Position numbers and translations under genes: made by a program
NCBI GenBank assembly: GCA_003216895.1
Contig: QCID01000002.1
Span: 1 to 64,000, forward strand
Source of the DNA: Prochlorococcus sp. AG-402-K04
GTDB lineage: Bacteria > Cyanobacteriota > Cyanobacteriia > PCC-6307 > Cyanobiaceae
Reading direction: 5' to 3'
Length of the DNA stretch: 64,000 nt
The notes under the pieces: model-generated
Told to the model about the DNA's origin: nothing
Database searches by the model: none
What the model saw: the letters and a program-made list of their open reading frames with translations, nothing else
Shown here: piece after piece, positions 7,752 to 14,717 of the stretch
Layout of the letters: every line of letters begins with the position of its first letter
Numbering within the stretch: the stretch's first letter is position 1

Positions 7752-8916
7752 CTAAGCAACGGCTTTTACCAAGAGTGAGGTTTCGTCAAAAGCACTAGCA
7801 AAATCTTTTGTTTGGAATCTTGAGTGGCTCAAAAGGTGAGTGTCCAAAGCGTGGCCCATCGCATCCGAAATTTGTTTTGGTGCTCTATAACTACCATCCG
7901 CTTTAGGTCGATTGTGACCGCAATAGGCATATCTATGGTGAAAACTGTAAGCAGTTAATTCTTGTTCTTCTCTGGAAACTTCTTTCCTGATTGCTCCCAA
8001 ACTTTTCTGCGACTTAAATAAGTTTTGCAAGCATCGCCAGCATTACCCTCTTTACCAAGGGGAGGGAGGAGGTTCAAACCTTCTTTCTCGCAAATAGCTA
8101 ATTGTTCTTTTAGATGCCAGTTAATGGGACCATCAATGTCATGAACCAGTAAAGGATATAAACGTCTAGCCTCTGTTTTTTCTCCTTTCTTACCACCTCT
8201 GGACTTTTGGTAATTAGTCCAAATTTCATGTCCACAATTACGGGTGTGAATTGTTCGGAGGTCTTCTGGTCTTAGGCCATAAACAGCTATTCATTGAAAA
8301 ACAAATCTCCATTTATTGCCAATTTCATCTACGGGGAATGAATCTAATAATCGAAGAATTTGTGAATCTGTTAATGGATAACCAATTCTCTTTTTAGTGG
8401 TGACTAAATCTTTATCTGTTACGGATGGGGCCAACCACGTGGACTCGAACTGCTGTTCCTGAACACAAAACCGAAGAAACCCAAAAAGGGCTAGGCGCTT
8501 GTGTCTTCTTATTGGTGTTCCTTGTTGCCATTGATTAATTGCAACCTTGCAAGTGATGAACCATTTAAAGGTGCTTTGGAGGTATTTCTAGTGGCCTTGA
8601 TTACGTTCTTAAAGACAGGGTGATATTTGCTACGCCAAGTCGAATCTTTTATACGATCGTTTTTAAATTCCCTATAAGCCTCGATTGCTTCTTCCCAGTT
8701 AATTTCAGTTTTGCTTGAAACTGTATGAGCAATATTGAAGCAAGCTTTTATTTCTAATCTCTGGTTTGACTCTTCAAAAGCTTTTGCTGCTGCACTAATT
8801 CTCATTAATGCGACAGGCCAGTATTGTTCTTCCCATTTGTATGGGATAGATACATCACCAATAACTTTTTTATTCTTCCAAACTTTAACTCTCAGGCTTT
8901 CCTTTCTGCCAGCCAT
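7752..8916 (-). pseudogene. Decayed tyrosine recombinase (integrase)
   Basis: Minus-strand remnants of a protein homologous along its length to the intact recombinase at 15913-17145. The N-terminal part (8509-8916) begins MAGRKESLRVKVWKNKK. The middle contains GYPLTDSQILRLLDS, then a stop TGA at about 8291, then VYGLRPEDLRTIH with the first catalytic Arg. The C-terminal part (from about 8030) holds YSFHHRYAY (HxxR) and MGHALDTHLLSHSRF. At least one stop and two frame changes break it. It lies beside a decayed tRNA-Pro fragment at 9001-9079, mirroring the intact element. Confidence 0.85.
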
Positions 8917-9000
8917 GACGAGCCAACCTTTTGGGCATGAAGCTTTAACAGATTGCTAAAATCCTTTACCCAACTTTCTGAGGCTGCTTTCGGCAATTAA

Positions 9001-9079
9001 GAGAGCACTAGATCGCAACTTCTAATCCTGGCACCCTGATCAGTCAGACACAGGTTTCCCCAGTCTGTCTTTTTAATGC
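9001..9079 (+). other. Decayed tRNA-Pro 3' fragment with terminator (old attachment site)
   Basis: The segment from GAGAGCACTAGATCGCAACT through CTAATCCTG and GATCAGTCAGACACAGG to TCTGTCTTTTTAATGC aligns along its length with the minus strand of tRNA-Pro(TGG) and its terminator (23132-23207), at roughly 80 percent identity by eye. It is therefore a tRNA 3' end plus flank, inverted relative to the living tRNA. It sits about 85 bases from the start of the decayed recombinase, the same layout as the intact integrase and its tRNA fragment. Confidence 0.75.
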
Positions 9080-9242
9080 CTAAATGTCGGTTATAAATAA
9101 GGGGAATGATCGCCATACCTTCAGCAGCGATTTAGGTTGAGGCTGTTATGTTAAGAAAGTGCGAGCTTTAGTATTTGATTCTCTGATATTTCTATCCAAA
9201 CAAGATGGAGTATGTAAAATCTTTTAAATTGATTTTTATTTA

Positions 9243-9539
9243 ATGGCTAAGGGTTTTTGGCTCGTTACTACAACAATTACGAATCCAGCTTTTGCTGAAT
9301 ATGTTGAAGCCTTTCAACCCTGGATTGAATCAGTAGGTGGTTCAGTTTTCGCGAAGGATATGGAGGGACAAACTGTCGAAGGAAAGGGTGGAAAATTAGC
9401 AGTAATCATTGAGTTCCCATCAAAGCAAACTGCCATTGATGCTTACAAAAGTTCGAAATATCAAGAACTAAGCAAGTTACGCTGGGCCAATTCAACCGAT
9501 ACTAATATCACCATAATGGATGGCGATGTAACTCATTAA
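9243..9539 (+). CDS. DUF1330-like small alpha/beta protein, 98 residues
   Basis: The protein begins MAKGFWLVTTTITNPAFAEY and includes FQPWIESVGGSVFAKD, LAVIIEFPSKQTAIDAYKS and a C-terminal SKYQELSKLR block. This pattern (an initial beta strand, a YxxxFxPWIxxxGG helix turn, then a FPS-type strand and AIDAY helix) is characteristic of the DUF1330 ferredoxin-like fold. Function is unknown in general. It has no near neighbour on its strand and could be an independent unit. Confidence 0.75.
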   Translation: MAKGFWLVTTTITNPAFAEYVEAFQPWIESVGGSVFAKDMEGQTVEGKGGKLAVIIEFPSKQTAIDAYKSSKYQELSKLRWANSTDTNITIMDGDVTH

Positions 9540-9565
9540 AACATCAAATTTTTATAAGCCAAAGC

Positions 9566-9655
9566 ATGTCCATTAACAAACCCATTCCTGATTCTGGTAT
9601 TGAATACTGGAAAAATGTATTTAAGGATTATCAGGTAAAAATTAGTGGTCATTAA
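9566..9655 (+). CDS. Small ORF, 29 residues, unknown
   Basis: ATG-to-TAA frame encoding MSINKPIPDSGIEYW and a short Lys-rich end, 26 bases after the DUF1330-like gene. No family, no clear ribosome binding site. It could be a real microprotein downstream in the same transcript or a chance frame. Confidence 0.3.
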   Translation: MSINKPIPDSGIEYWKNVFKDYQVKISGH

Positions 9656-9814
9656 AAACCAGTCTGAAATGGTTGTAAGAAACAATAATTAATGGCTAAT
9701 GAGCGACCTTATCCATAACCTTTTAGCTCCTTGGCATCTTTATCTTGATACAACCTTGCTAATTGGCTTTTCCCCTTAGGCTTATTTTTTTAGAGAAAAT
9801 AAGACTTGTAGCTA

Positions 9815-9904
9815 ATGGGAATAGCAATTACTTATTCCATTGCAAATCTTGCAATACTTGGATTGTTCTTTTATGCCACCTATCGAACGACTAGAAAAAA
9901 CTAA
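9815..9904 (+). CDS. Single-span membrane microprotein, 29 residues
   Basis: The peptide begins MGIAITYSIANLAILGLFFY and ends in a basic TYRTTRKN tail, a typical single membrane helix with a cytoplasmic positive end. Its TAA stop overlaps the ATG of the next small gene (TAATG), a translational-coupling arrangement that supports both frames as genes. No family recognised. Confidence 0.5.
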   Translation: MGIAITYSIANLAILGLFFYATYRTTRKN

Positions 9905-10050
9905 TGAATCAATTAAAAGGTGTTTTCCCATTTTTTGCGGCAATTGGTATTTACTACTTGGCTCTTAATTCGCCGATGTATCAAAAAATGAAGCAACCCC
10001 ACTCAGTCGAAAACGAAATCAAATCTATCCCTGTAGAGAGTTTTAAATAG
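9904..10050 (+). CDS. Single-span membrane microprotein, 48 residues
   Basis: The peptide begins MNQLKGVFPFFAAIGIYYLA (one membrane helix) followed by a hydrophilic tail (SPMYQKMKQPHSVENEIKS). It is translationally coupled to the preceding 29-residue gene. Its 3' end overlaps, on the other strand, the extended C-terminus of CxxC microprotein copy 3, which suggests that copy lost its normal stop codon. Confidence 0.5.
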   Translation: MNQLKGVFPFFAAIGIYYLALNSPMYQKMKQPHSVENEIKSIPVESFK

Positions 10051-10155
10051 TTTTTCTAAAAATGGGTTTTCAGCTTCTCTTCTTTTATTAATTTTGATCC
10101 TGCAAAGGTCGCAGTTTTCCTTTTTAGGGATGGTGAAGGGAGTGAAAAGTCTCAT
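10003..10155 (-). CDS. CxxC microprotein, copy 3, C-terminally extended to 50 residues
   Basis: Begins MRLFTPFTIPKKENCDLCRI, matching copy 2 over the first 20 residues. The other copies stop after 29 residues; here the stop and terminator hairpin are gone and the frame runs on into DNA that is antisense to the membrane microprotein at 9904-10050. A clear AGGAGG precedes the ATG and the structured leader is complete. The extension probably reflects decay or truncation of the 3' end of the unit. Confidence 0.5.
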   Translation of the reverse strand: MRLFTPFTIPKKENCDLCRIKINKRREAENPFLEKLFKTLYRDRFDFVFD

Positions 10156-10183
10156 AAAGACCTCCTATTGCTACATCTTTGGT

Positions 10184-10239
10184 CTACTCCTCCTCTTCGT
10201 AAGAGGGTAGTAGGGAAGCACTACCTCAACCGAACATCA
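10184..10239 (-). promoter_or_regulatory. Structured leader element, copy 3 (minus strand)
   Basis: Same core as copies 1 and 2 (TGATGTTCGG, then AGGTAGTGCTTCCC). The second hairpin differs in sequence but keeps pairing: CTACT with AGTAG and, inside it, CCTCTT with AAGAGG around an ACG loop. Different bases with preserved pairing compared with copy 1 argue for a selected RNA structure. It lies 28 bases upstream of the microprotein start. Confidence 0.55.
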
Positions 10240-10317
10240 TCAAGAAAGAAATACTTTATAAACTTTTAGAAAGTGAATCATTTTTAAGTTTCACATAAAA
10301 TTTATTAACTACTTGCT

Positions 10318-10428
10318 ATGAGTTCAATAATTAATTCCTCAGCAGTTAAGTTCCTAGCTCTTTTCTGCATCCCTGCGCTAATTCTTGCATCAGGTTCATT
10401 TGATGTTGGTACTTCAGTAATCGTTTAA
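10318..10428 (+). CDS. SVIV-family membrane microprotein, 36 residues, copy 1
   Basis: Begins MSSIINSSAVKFLALFCIPA, one membrane segment, and ends GTSVIV. Two relatives lie on the minus strand at 19311-19421 and 18072-18185, all 36-37 residues and all ending in SVIV followed by TAA. Substitutions are mostly conservative, supporting coding. It heads a run of four plus-strand microgenes (10318-10774), just as the 19311-19421 copy heads the minus-strand run. Confidence 0.6.
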   Translation: MSSIINSSAVKFLALFCIPALILASGSFDVGTSVIV

Positions 10429-10437
10429 GATAAAAAA

Positions 10438-10563
10438 ATGGGAATGAATCCTTTCAAGCCGTTAGTTCAACATTTCTCAGATTTCTACGGAAAAATACTT
10501 TCTACTAAAGATCCACTAAAAATAAGTTATTTAAAACTACGACTAAGCAAAGCAAACGCTTAA
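10438..10563 (+). CDS. Small basic protein, 41 residues (MNPxKP family)
   Basis: Begins MGMNPFKPLVQHFSDFYGK and ends in a Lys/Arg-rich helix. A shorter relative at 30377-30442 begins MEMNPYKPFMQALKK, so a MxMNPxKP start is shared. It starts nine bases after the SVIV peptide. No function known. Confidence 0.5.
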   Translation: MGMNPFKPLVQHFSDFYGKILSTKDPLKISYLKLRLSKANA

Positions 10564-10568
10564 AACTT

Positions 10569-10676
10569 ATGTACGGATTTAACGAAGCAACAATCATTGC
10601 AAGCTTGGCTATTCCTGCAGGTTTGTTCATTGGCTTTTCAACAATACTTGTTAAAAGACTTCGCCAGTGCATGTGA
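10569..10676 (+). CDS. Single-span membrane microprotein, 35 residues
   Basis: Begins MYGFNEATIIASLAIPAG, continues through a hydrophobic FIGFSTILV and ends VKRLRQCM. It is five bases after the preceding small gene, and its TGA shares one base with the next ATG (TGATG), indicating coupled translation. No family recognised. Confidence 0.5.
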   Translation: MYGFNEATIIASLAIPAGLFIGFSTILVKRLRQCM

Positions 10677-10774
10677 TGACTACTTCTGTTCAAGCTAAAA
10701 CAAATAAAAAGCCAAAATTCGACCTGGGCGAATTAATAGGTCAACTTTTGTTTGATTTTTATGCTCGTTACTAA
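10676..10774 (+). CDS. Small soluble protein, 32 residues
   Basis: Begins MTTSVQAKTNKKPKFDLGEL and ends GQLLFDFYARY. Coupled to the membrane microprotein before it by a one-base stop/start overlap. Last of the four microgenes. Unknown function. Confidence 0.4.
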   Translation: MTTSVQAKTNKKPKFDLGELIGQLLFDFYARY

Positions 10775-10801
10775 GTATTAGTTTGCCGTTTAGTAGTGAT
10801 T

Positions 10802-10945
10802 TTAGCTCAATAGTTTCTGCAATCTTCCACCTCCGTACATAACTTCTATACCTATTAATTGTTGTCTTTCCCGCCGAAACATCTCAGCCATTTCCCTGGT
10901 TGAGTCGAAGTCTAGTCGCCCCAAGGAACGACACAAAGCAATCAA
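10802..10945 (-). CDS. Small basic protein, 47 residues, TTG start
   Basis: The frame starts at a TTG that overlaps the TGA of the upstream gene (TTGA), a coupled arrangement. The protein contains LGRLDFDSTREMAEMF and IGIEVMYGGGRLQKLLS, well-formed amphipathic sequence. No ATG is available until codon 19, so a shorter 29-residue product is the alternative. Unknown function; last gene of the minus-strand unit 12046 to 10802. Confidence 0.45.
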   Translation of the reverse strand: MIALCRSLGRLDFDSTREMAEMFRRERQQLIGIEVMYGGGRLQKLLS

Positions 10946-11367
10946 GTATCGTTAGCTAAAAATTCAATATATTTTTTCAATGTATAGCCATGACAATCGA
11001 ATGGGTATTTAGCCTGTAGACCTACAGCATTATCTTGACCTCTAAATCTTCGACAATTACAAACAAGATCAATATCTGTTCCAGCTTTAAACTCTTTCAC
11101 TCTTGCTTCAAACCACTTTTTAGCTGCTTTTGGAATATTTTCATCTTCATGCCAACTCTGCCAAACCAAACTATCAAACATTTTTATTCCCTCTTCCCTT
11201 ATAACCCCATCGATTCTGTCAAAGGGGTTTCTTACAGGGCATTTTGGTTCATTTATAAAGAATCTCTTTGGTGACTTTGGGCCATGGATCCATGAACGCT
11301 TTTCCATGGATCCAAATACCTCTATTTGGTCAAAATATTTCTTTGGATGGACTTCAGCTTCAGTCAT
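10942..11367 (-). CDS. DUF4326-like protein, 141 residues
   Basis: The C-terminal part has a C-x-C...C-H-G pattern (VCNCRRFRGQ, later FDCHGYTLKKYIEFLA), and the middle has PVRNPFDRIDGVIREEGIKM, resembling the NPF...LxCxCxPxxCHG layout of DUF4326 proteins, which are common in phages and of unknown activity. The match is from memory and only moderate. It lies in a minus-strand run of short genes. The 20-base gap upstream contains a fragment of the structured leader (AGGTAGTGCTTCCCTA, 11371-11386). Confidence 0.5.
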   Translation of the reverse strand: MTEAEVHPKKYFDQIEVFGSMEKRSWIHGPKSPKRFFINEPKCPVRNPFDRIDGVIREEGIKMFDSLVWQSWHEDENIPKAAKKWFEARVKEFKAGTDIDLVCNCRRFRGQDNAVGLQAKYPFDCHGYTLKKYIEFLANDT

Positions 11368-11387
11368 ATGAGGTAGTGCTTCCCTAT

Positions 11388-11615
11388 CTATTTTTTCTTT
11401 GGCTTGTCGTAATTAAATTTGGTAGAAACTTTGTTGCCTAGCCAAGAAAGAGTTCCTTGATACATGTCCTCACTCAGTAAGTAATTGAGTGCGTCTTCTG
11501 AAGATGCTGCTTCAGCTATTTCCTCTTGGGGTATTAGCTCTACATCTTCCGCTTGAACTGCAAAAGGGCAAAAAACCAAAAAAAGACCAAGAATAAGCGA
11601 AAAGAATTTGTTCAT
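11388..11615 (-). CDS. Small secreted protein, 75 residues
   Basis: Begins MNKFFSLILGLFLVFCPFAV with an A-Q-A cleavage site before EDVELIPQ, a typical Sec signal peptide. The mature part of about 52 residues is acidic, then basic at the end (DKPKKK). It starts immediately after the stop codon of the 38-residue gene upstream (TAGATG). Unknown function. Confidence 0.6.
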   Translation of the reverse strand: MNKFFSLILGLFLVFCPFAVQAEDVELIPQEEIAEAASSEDALNYLLSEDMYQGTLSWLGNKVSTKFNYDKPKKK

Positions 11616-11732
11616 CTAATCCAGCCTATCTGCATAATCTCTAAGAATTTCTGCGATCACATTTGGGGGGATTTCCTCTTGAGCTTCCTTGCATAAATCA
11701 AAGAACTTATCAATAAACTCTTTTCTGGTCAT
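11616..11732 (-). CDS. Small helical protein, 38 residues
   Basis: Minus-strand ATG-to-TAG frame, MTRKEFIDKFFDLCKEAQEE onward, ending DYADRLD, strongly amphipathic and acidic. The stop is directly followed by the ATG of the secreted protein, so the two are probably translated in sequence. It is missed by length-limited gene callers. Unknown function. Confidence 0.5.
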   Translation of the reverse strand: MTRKEFIDKFFDLCKEAQEEIPPNVIAEILRDYADRLD

Positions 11733-11779
11733 ATTTCTGAATGGGCCTATTTATTCTATTAAAGGCTAAAATTTTCTTT

Positions 11780-12046
11780 TTATTGCTCTTGCTTCTGCTG
11801 TTGTTGTATTTGCTCGTAAAAAGAAGATGGCTTTTTAATTGTTGTCCGATATTCACTAACAATCTCTGTAACTTCCTCTCCATGAATCCAGCGAATTTCA
11901 CCAGAATCTACATTTGCGATCTGGAAGAGTGTCGGTGCGTTTGGATCTCTTGAGCCACCAATAAAAGTAAGGACTTTTCCTATCTGATCTTTTTCATAGA
12001 GAACAGCGTCTCCTGGTCTGACTTTTAAAAATAGAGGTTCATCCAT
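11780..12046 (-). CDS. DUF3104-family protein, 88 residues, Gln-rich tail (copy 1)
   Basis: Begins MDEPLFLKVRPGDAVLYEKD and contains GGSRDPNAPTLFQIANVDSG and a WIHGEEVTEIV block. A GGxRDP...LFQ(I/V)A.VD(T/S)G pattern is typical of DUF3104 proteins of marine picocyanobacteria, of unknown function. It is a near-identical paralogue of 15081-15347. The C-terminus is a run of Gln with Lys and Glu (QQQQKQEQ), encoded by a CAA/CAG repeat that probably expands and contracts. Confidence 0.75.
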   Translation of the reverse strand: MDEPLFLKVRPGDAVLYEKDQIGKVLTFIGGSRDPNAPTLFQIANVDSGEIRWIHGEEVTEIVSEYRTTIKKPSSFYEQIQQQQKQEQ

Positions 12047-12091
12047 ATATACTTTCTAGCTAAATCCATAGGACAGGGGAAGTATTTTTAA

Positions 12092-12199
12092 TTACCAATC
12101 GGGATACTCCCCTTGGACTGGTTCCTCGTAGAAATCACCTTTTTTTATACCAGCAAAATATTCAGTTAAAAATTCTTTCTGGTTGGCTTGGTCTTCCAA
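12092..12199 (-). CDS. Small acidic protein, 35 residues, TTG start
   Basis: The frame reads MEDQANQKEFLTEYFAGIKK and ends QGEYPDW. It starts two bases after the stop of the secreted GWGEGG protein. No ATG is available; TTG is the only normal start before an upstream in-frame stop. Sequence quality suggests a real microprotein, but nothing else supports it. Confidence 0.4.
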   Translation of the reverse strand: MEDQANQKEFLTEYFAGIKKGDFYEEPVQGEYPDW

Positions 12200-12200
12200 C

Positions 12201-12374
12201 TTAAGCGTCAGTTTCTTTTACTTGCTCAGTATTTGCTTCTTGGTTTCTTTTGTCTTTTGAATAAGAGCAACCACCTTCACCCCAACCCCATGCAAGGGAA
12301 GGACTTGCAATAACTGAAAGAGCAAAAACAAATGCAATAATCTTTTTCACTTTGAACTTAAAAGTAGGTTTCAT
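12201..12374 (-). CDS. Small secreted GWGEGGC protein, 57 residues
   Basis: Begins with a basic region and hydrophobic core (KKIIAFVFALSVIASPSLA), then WGWGEGGCSYSKDKRN, and an acidic end. This is a clear Sec signal peptide of about 28 residues with ASPSLA cleavage; a Gly-Trp-Gly-Glu-Gly-Gly-Cys start to the mature protein is, from memory, a recurring pattern in marine cyanobacterial small exported proteins. It is the first gene of the minus-strand unit. Its upstream region holds the 18-nt repeat at 12391-12408. Confidence 0.6.
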   Translation of the reverse strand: MKPTFKFKVKKIIAFVFALSVIASPSLAWGWGEGGCSYSKDKRNQEANTEQVKETDA

Positions 12375-12390
12375 ATCTTAAGAGCATTTT

Positions 12391-12408
12391 CCTAAGTTCG
12401 TTAAATCC
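12391..12408. repeat. 18-nt repeat also found next to tRNA-Pro ends
   Basis: CCTAAGTTCGTTAAATCC differs by one base from CCTAAGTCCGTTAAATCC at 23052-23069 and resembles CCAAGTCTGTTAAATCC at 15404-15420. The last two lie about 100 bases from tRNA-Pro 3' ends (intact and fragment), so this may mark another old element boundary, here just before tenA. Confidence 0.4.
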
Positions 12409-12529
12409 AGTTAAATAAAACTGAACATTCATTAATGATTGACTCCGCCATCAAGGATGGTGATATTAGTATCTGTTGAATCTATAATAAAAAGAGGCAT
12501 GATGTGTTTACGAAACAATTGCTTAATCA

Positions 12530-13156
12530 ATGCTGATAACTCAAAAATTATGGGAACGCAATTATAATCTTGCATCACTAAGCCTTAATACTAAATTCGT
12601 CCAGGGGATAAAAAATGGAGATCTTCCTAAAACAAAATTCCAAGAATATTTAGCTCAAGATTATTTTTTTTTAGAAAGTTTCGCTCGGGCATACGGTTTA
12701 GCAGTTTCTAAGTCACGCAATAAAAAAAATATCAAAACTTTAAGCGTACTGTTATCAGGAGTATCAGAGGAGTTGATTATGCATGAAACTTATGCAAAAG
12801 AATGGGATATTGATTTAACTAAAAATTCAATAGAACCAGCTACAAAAAAATATACTGATTTTTTAGAAGAAATCTCCTTAAACTTAAGTTTAATTGAAAT
12901 AATGAGCGCAATGACACCATGTATGCGTTTATATTCTTGGCTTGGAAAAAAATTATTAAATATGATTTCCGATAATCCTTATAAAGAATGGATCTTAACT
13001 TACTCTGATGAAAGTTTTGACAATCTTGCAAAATCACTAGAAAATCTAATAGATGAATATGATGAATCTTATGATATTGACCAAGTTAATTTTCTATATA
13101 AAAGAGCTATGGAATTGGAACTAGATTTTTTCAATGCCTATTCTTCCTTCTCTTAA
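12530..13156 (+). CDS. tenA: TenA/thiaminase-II family protein
   Basis: A 208-residue all-helical protein of normal TenA length. Family features are the N-terminal LWERNYNL..F, FQEYLAQDYFFLESFARAYGLA near residue 38, SEELIMHETYAKEWDI near 80, AMTPCMRLYSWLGKKL near 129 and the C-terminal FLYKRAMELELDFFNAY. TenA enzymes hydrolyse or salvage pyrimidine moieties of thiamine. It precedes thiD by 32 bases, so the pair is a thiamine-pyrimidine salvage unit. It lies within the island between element ends, so it may be carried cargo or chromosomal DNA trapped between insertions. Confidence 0.85.
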   Translation: MLITQKLWERNYNLASLSLNTKFVQGIKNGDLPKTKFQEYLAQDYFFLESFARAYGLAVSKSRNKKNIKTLSVLLSGVSEELIMHETYAKEWDIDLTKNSIEPATKKYTDFLEEISLNLSLIEIMSAMTPCMRLYSWLGKKLLNMISDNPYKEWILTYSDESFDNLAKSLENLIDEYDESYDIDQVNFLYKRAMELELDFFNAYSSFS

Positions 13157-13188
13157 ATTAGAAAATATTTACCTTATAAGAGGAGATT

Positions 13189-13971
13189 ATGTATTCTAAA
13201 ATTGTTCTCTCAATCGGCGGTAGTGATTCGAGTGGAGGTGCAGGAATTCAAGCAGATCTAAGAACTTTCATGTCTATGAAAGTCCATGGGTGCATTGTAA
13301 TTACATGTATTACAGCGCAAAATAGTATAGGAGTAACTGGCGTAGAGGCTGTTGAAAGTAATATATTAATCAATCAGATTGATTCTTTATTCTCGGATTT
13401 CGAGATACAGTGTTTAAAGACTGGAATGCTCTTAAATGAAAGAATCATTATAAATACTGGTACAAAATTGAAGGAATTCGCTATCCCTAAAATTATTGAT
13501 CCAGTCATGGTTTCAAGAACTGGATCAAAATTACTTGAAGATAGTGCAATTAATGCTTATAAAAAATTACTTTTTCCTCAGGCAGAAATAGTAACTCCAA
13601 ATATTTATGAAGCTAATTTACTTTCAAATGTTCAAATAAAAAATGAAGAAGATATTGAAATTTCTGCTCAAGAAATTTTAAAGCTTGGCCCTAAAGCTGT
13701 ACTAATAAAAGGAGGAGGATTAAATTCCTTGAAAGGTAAAGATTTTTATATTGATAGAGAAGGTAAAAGAGATTGGTTAATTAATAAATTTATTAATACC
13801 TCAAATACACATGGTAGTGGATGTACATTAAGTGCTGCTATTTGTAGTTATATTGCTTTAGGATTTAACTTAATTGAATCAATCAAAAAGGCAAAGTCTT
13901 TTATTGAGAAATCATTAGAAAAATCCTATAAGATTGGAGCTGGTCCTGGACCTCTTGGCCATCACCAATAA
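13189..13971 (+). CDS. thiD: Hydroxymethylpyrimidine/phosphomethylpyrimidine kinase
   Basis: A 260-residue ribokinase-fold enzyme that phosphorylates hydroxymethylpyrimidine twice for thiamine synthesis. Visible motifs are IGGSDSSGGAGIQADLRTF near residue 8, MVSRTGSKLLEDSA near 105, TPNIYEANLLSN near 137, KGGG near 175 and the catalytic NTHGSGCTLSAAI near 205. AGGAG lies just before the ATG. Its partner tenA lies upstream in the same orientation. Confidence 0.95.
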   Translation: MYSKIVLSIGGSDSSGGAGIQADLRTFMSMKVHGCIVITCITAQNSIGVTGVEAVESNILINQIDSLFSDFEIQCLKTGMLLNERIIINTGTKLKEFAIPKIIDPVMVSRTGSKLLEDSAINAYKKLLFPQAEIVTPNIYEANLLSNVQIKNEEDIEISAQEILKLGPKAVLIKGGGLNSLKGKDFYIDREGKRDWLINKFINTSNTHGSGCTLSAAICSYIALGFNLIESIKKAKSFIEKSLEKSYKIGAGPGPLGHHQ

Positions 13972-14203
13972 AAGATATGCTGACGTTTAAAGCAATTTTC
14001 TTAAGTTAATAAAAAATATAACTCTTAGGACTAAAAAATTTAAAACAAATTAATTCATTAAAAGAAACATTTAAAATTAAGAATTCTAATTGATAATTGT
14101 CTTTAAAGAAAGTTAATCTATGAATCATTTTAAAGAATATTTTGAATTAAAAAATTAAAAAAAGAAAAATTAGAAATCCTACAACTTCCATTAAAGTGAA
14201 TAT

Positions 14204-14248
14204 GTCGATTTCGCAGAACTTGTGGGTTCTCTCTCGGCATTAAAGCAT
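14204..14248 (-). repeat. 45-nt leader repeat, copy 2
   Basis: On the minus strand keeps the AGAAC / GTTCT hairpin and the TGCGA that follows. Only a 14-codon frame lies downstream, so its gene has been lost or the copy is solitary. See 1675-1719 and 21866-21910. Confidence 0.6.
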
Positions 14249-14261
14249 TTTAAGAACCTAT

Positions 14262-14330
14262 TACTTTTACATGAGCTTTCGCATGGATTTGTGCTGTGCT
14301 CATGGTTCCTCTAATGCTGTTCATCTGGGC
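14262..14330 (+). pseudogene. Decayed membrane microprotein (paralogue of 21923-22066)
   Basis: Reading FAWICAVLMVPLMLFIWA matches FAWLCAVLMVPLMLFI of the relative at 21923. Here the start codon is lost and a TGA replaces the Tyr codon before the helix; a frame change follows, after which KKPELTDIEV matches KKPESTDIEV. Both copies lie just after a 45-nt leader repeat, so leader and gene were duplicated together. Confidence 0.6.
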
Positions 14331-14415
14331 ATAAGACACTAAGAAAACCAGAATTAACAGATATAGAAGTTACGGCTGGAGTAGGAAAAAGATCGCTGAT
14401 AAATATAAGGTTTAT

Positions 14416-14447
14416 CCTACTACTGTCAGGCGGTGGTCTATGGCTTA
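14416..14447. repeat. 32-nt repeat, copy B
   Basis: CCTACTACTGTCAGGCGGTG onward; closest to copy C (18712-18743). The 3' end of the 43-residue minus-strand gene falls inside it. Unknown function. Confidence 0.45.
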
Positions 14448-14569
14448 GAAAGTTTATGGATAGCCTTATCAGACTTTTTTAAAATTTTTAGAGCCTCTTT
14501 TCTTGAAGTACAAGCATCCGCTTTGGCTTGAAGTTTTAAAAGTTTGGCGTGTTGTTTCTCTAAGTTCAT
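14438..14569 (-). CDS. Small basic helical protein, 43 residues
   Basis: Begins MNLEKQHAKLLKLQAKADAC and continues TSRKEALKILKKSDKAIHKL; strongly amphipathic and Lys-rich, with one Cys. It stands alone on the minus strand and its stop lies within the 32-nt repeat. No family recognised. Sequence quality favours a real gene. Confidence 0.5.
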   Translation of the reverse strand: MNLEKQHAKLLKLQAKADACTSRKEALKILKKSDKAIHKLSKP

Positions 14570-14661
14570 CCAACATTGGATAAAAACGAAGTCAGCAAAC
14601 TAACAGCTTTAGGCCCTAACCGAGGAAAAAGGTTCTCTAATTTGTATATTTTGAGCTTTGC

Positions 14662-14717
14662 AATAGAAAACCCTCACGATGGAGGGTTAACTAAAAATTG
14701 TGTGAGGAAGTTTTTTT
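14662..14717 (+). ncRNA. yfr2: Yfr2-like small RNA, copy 2
   Basis: AACCCTC pairs with GAGGGTT (14669-14688), then CTAAAAATT and GTGTGAGGA at 14700-14708, followed by a T-run (GTTTTTTT) that could end transcription. It shares stem, spacing and motif with copy 1 at 7272-7325. The motif is nearly complementary to the conserved Yfr1 loop, the hallmark of this cyanobacterial RNA family. Endpoints are estimated. Confidence 0.7.

Larger units (their letters stand above)
13972..14437. other. AT-rich intergenic stretch with repeat copies
   Basis: No intact gene seen. The first 230 bases are AT-rich without clear frames. 14204-14248 is copy 2 of the 45-nt leader repeat, 14262-14330 is a decayed membrane microprotein, and 14416-14447 is the 32-nt repeat. 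A 14-codon frame follows the leader on the minus strand, probably chance. Confidence 0.6.

Noticed and set aside
9665-9800. Minus-strand fragment reading KSQLARLYQDKDAKELKGYG
   Set aside because: Protein-like, but it has no start codon after an upstream stop and would need a shift in an A7 run. Too short to list.
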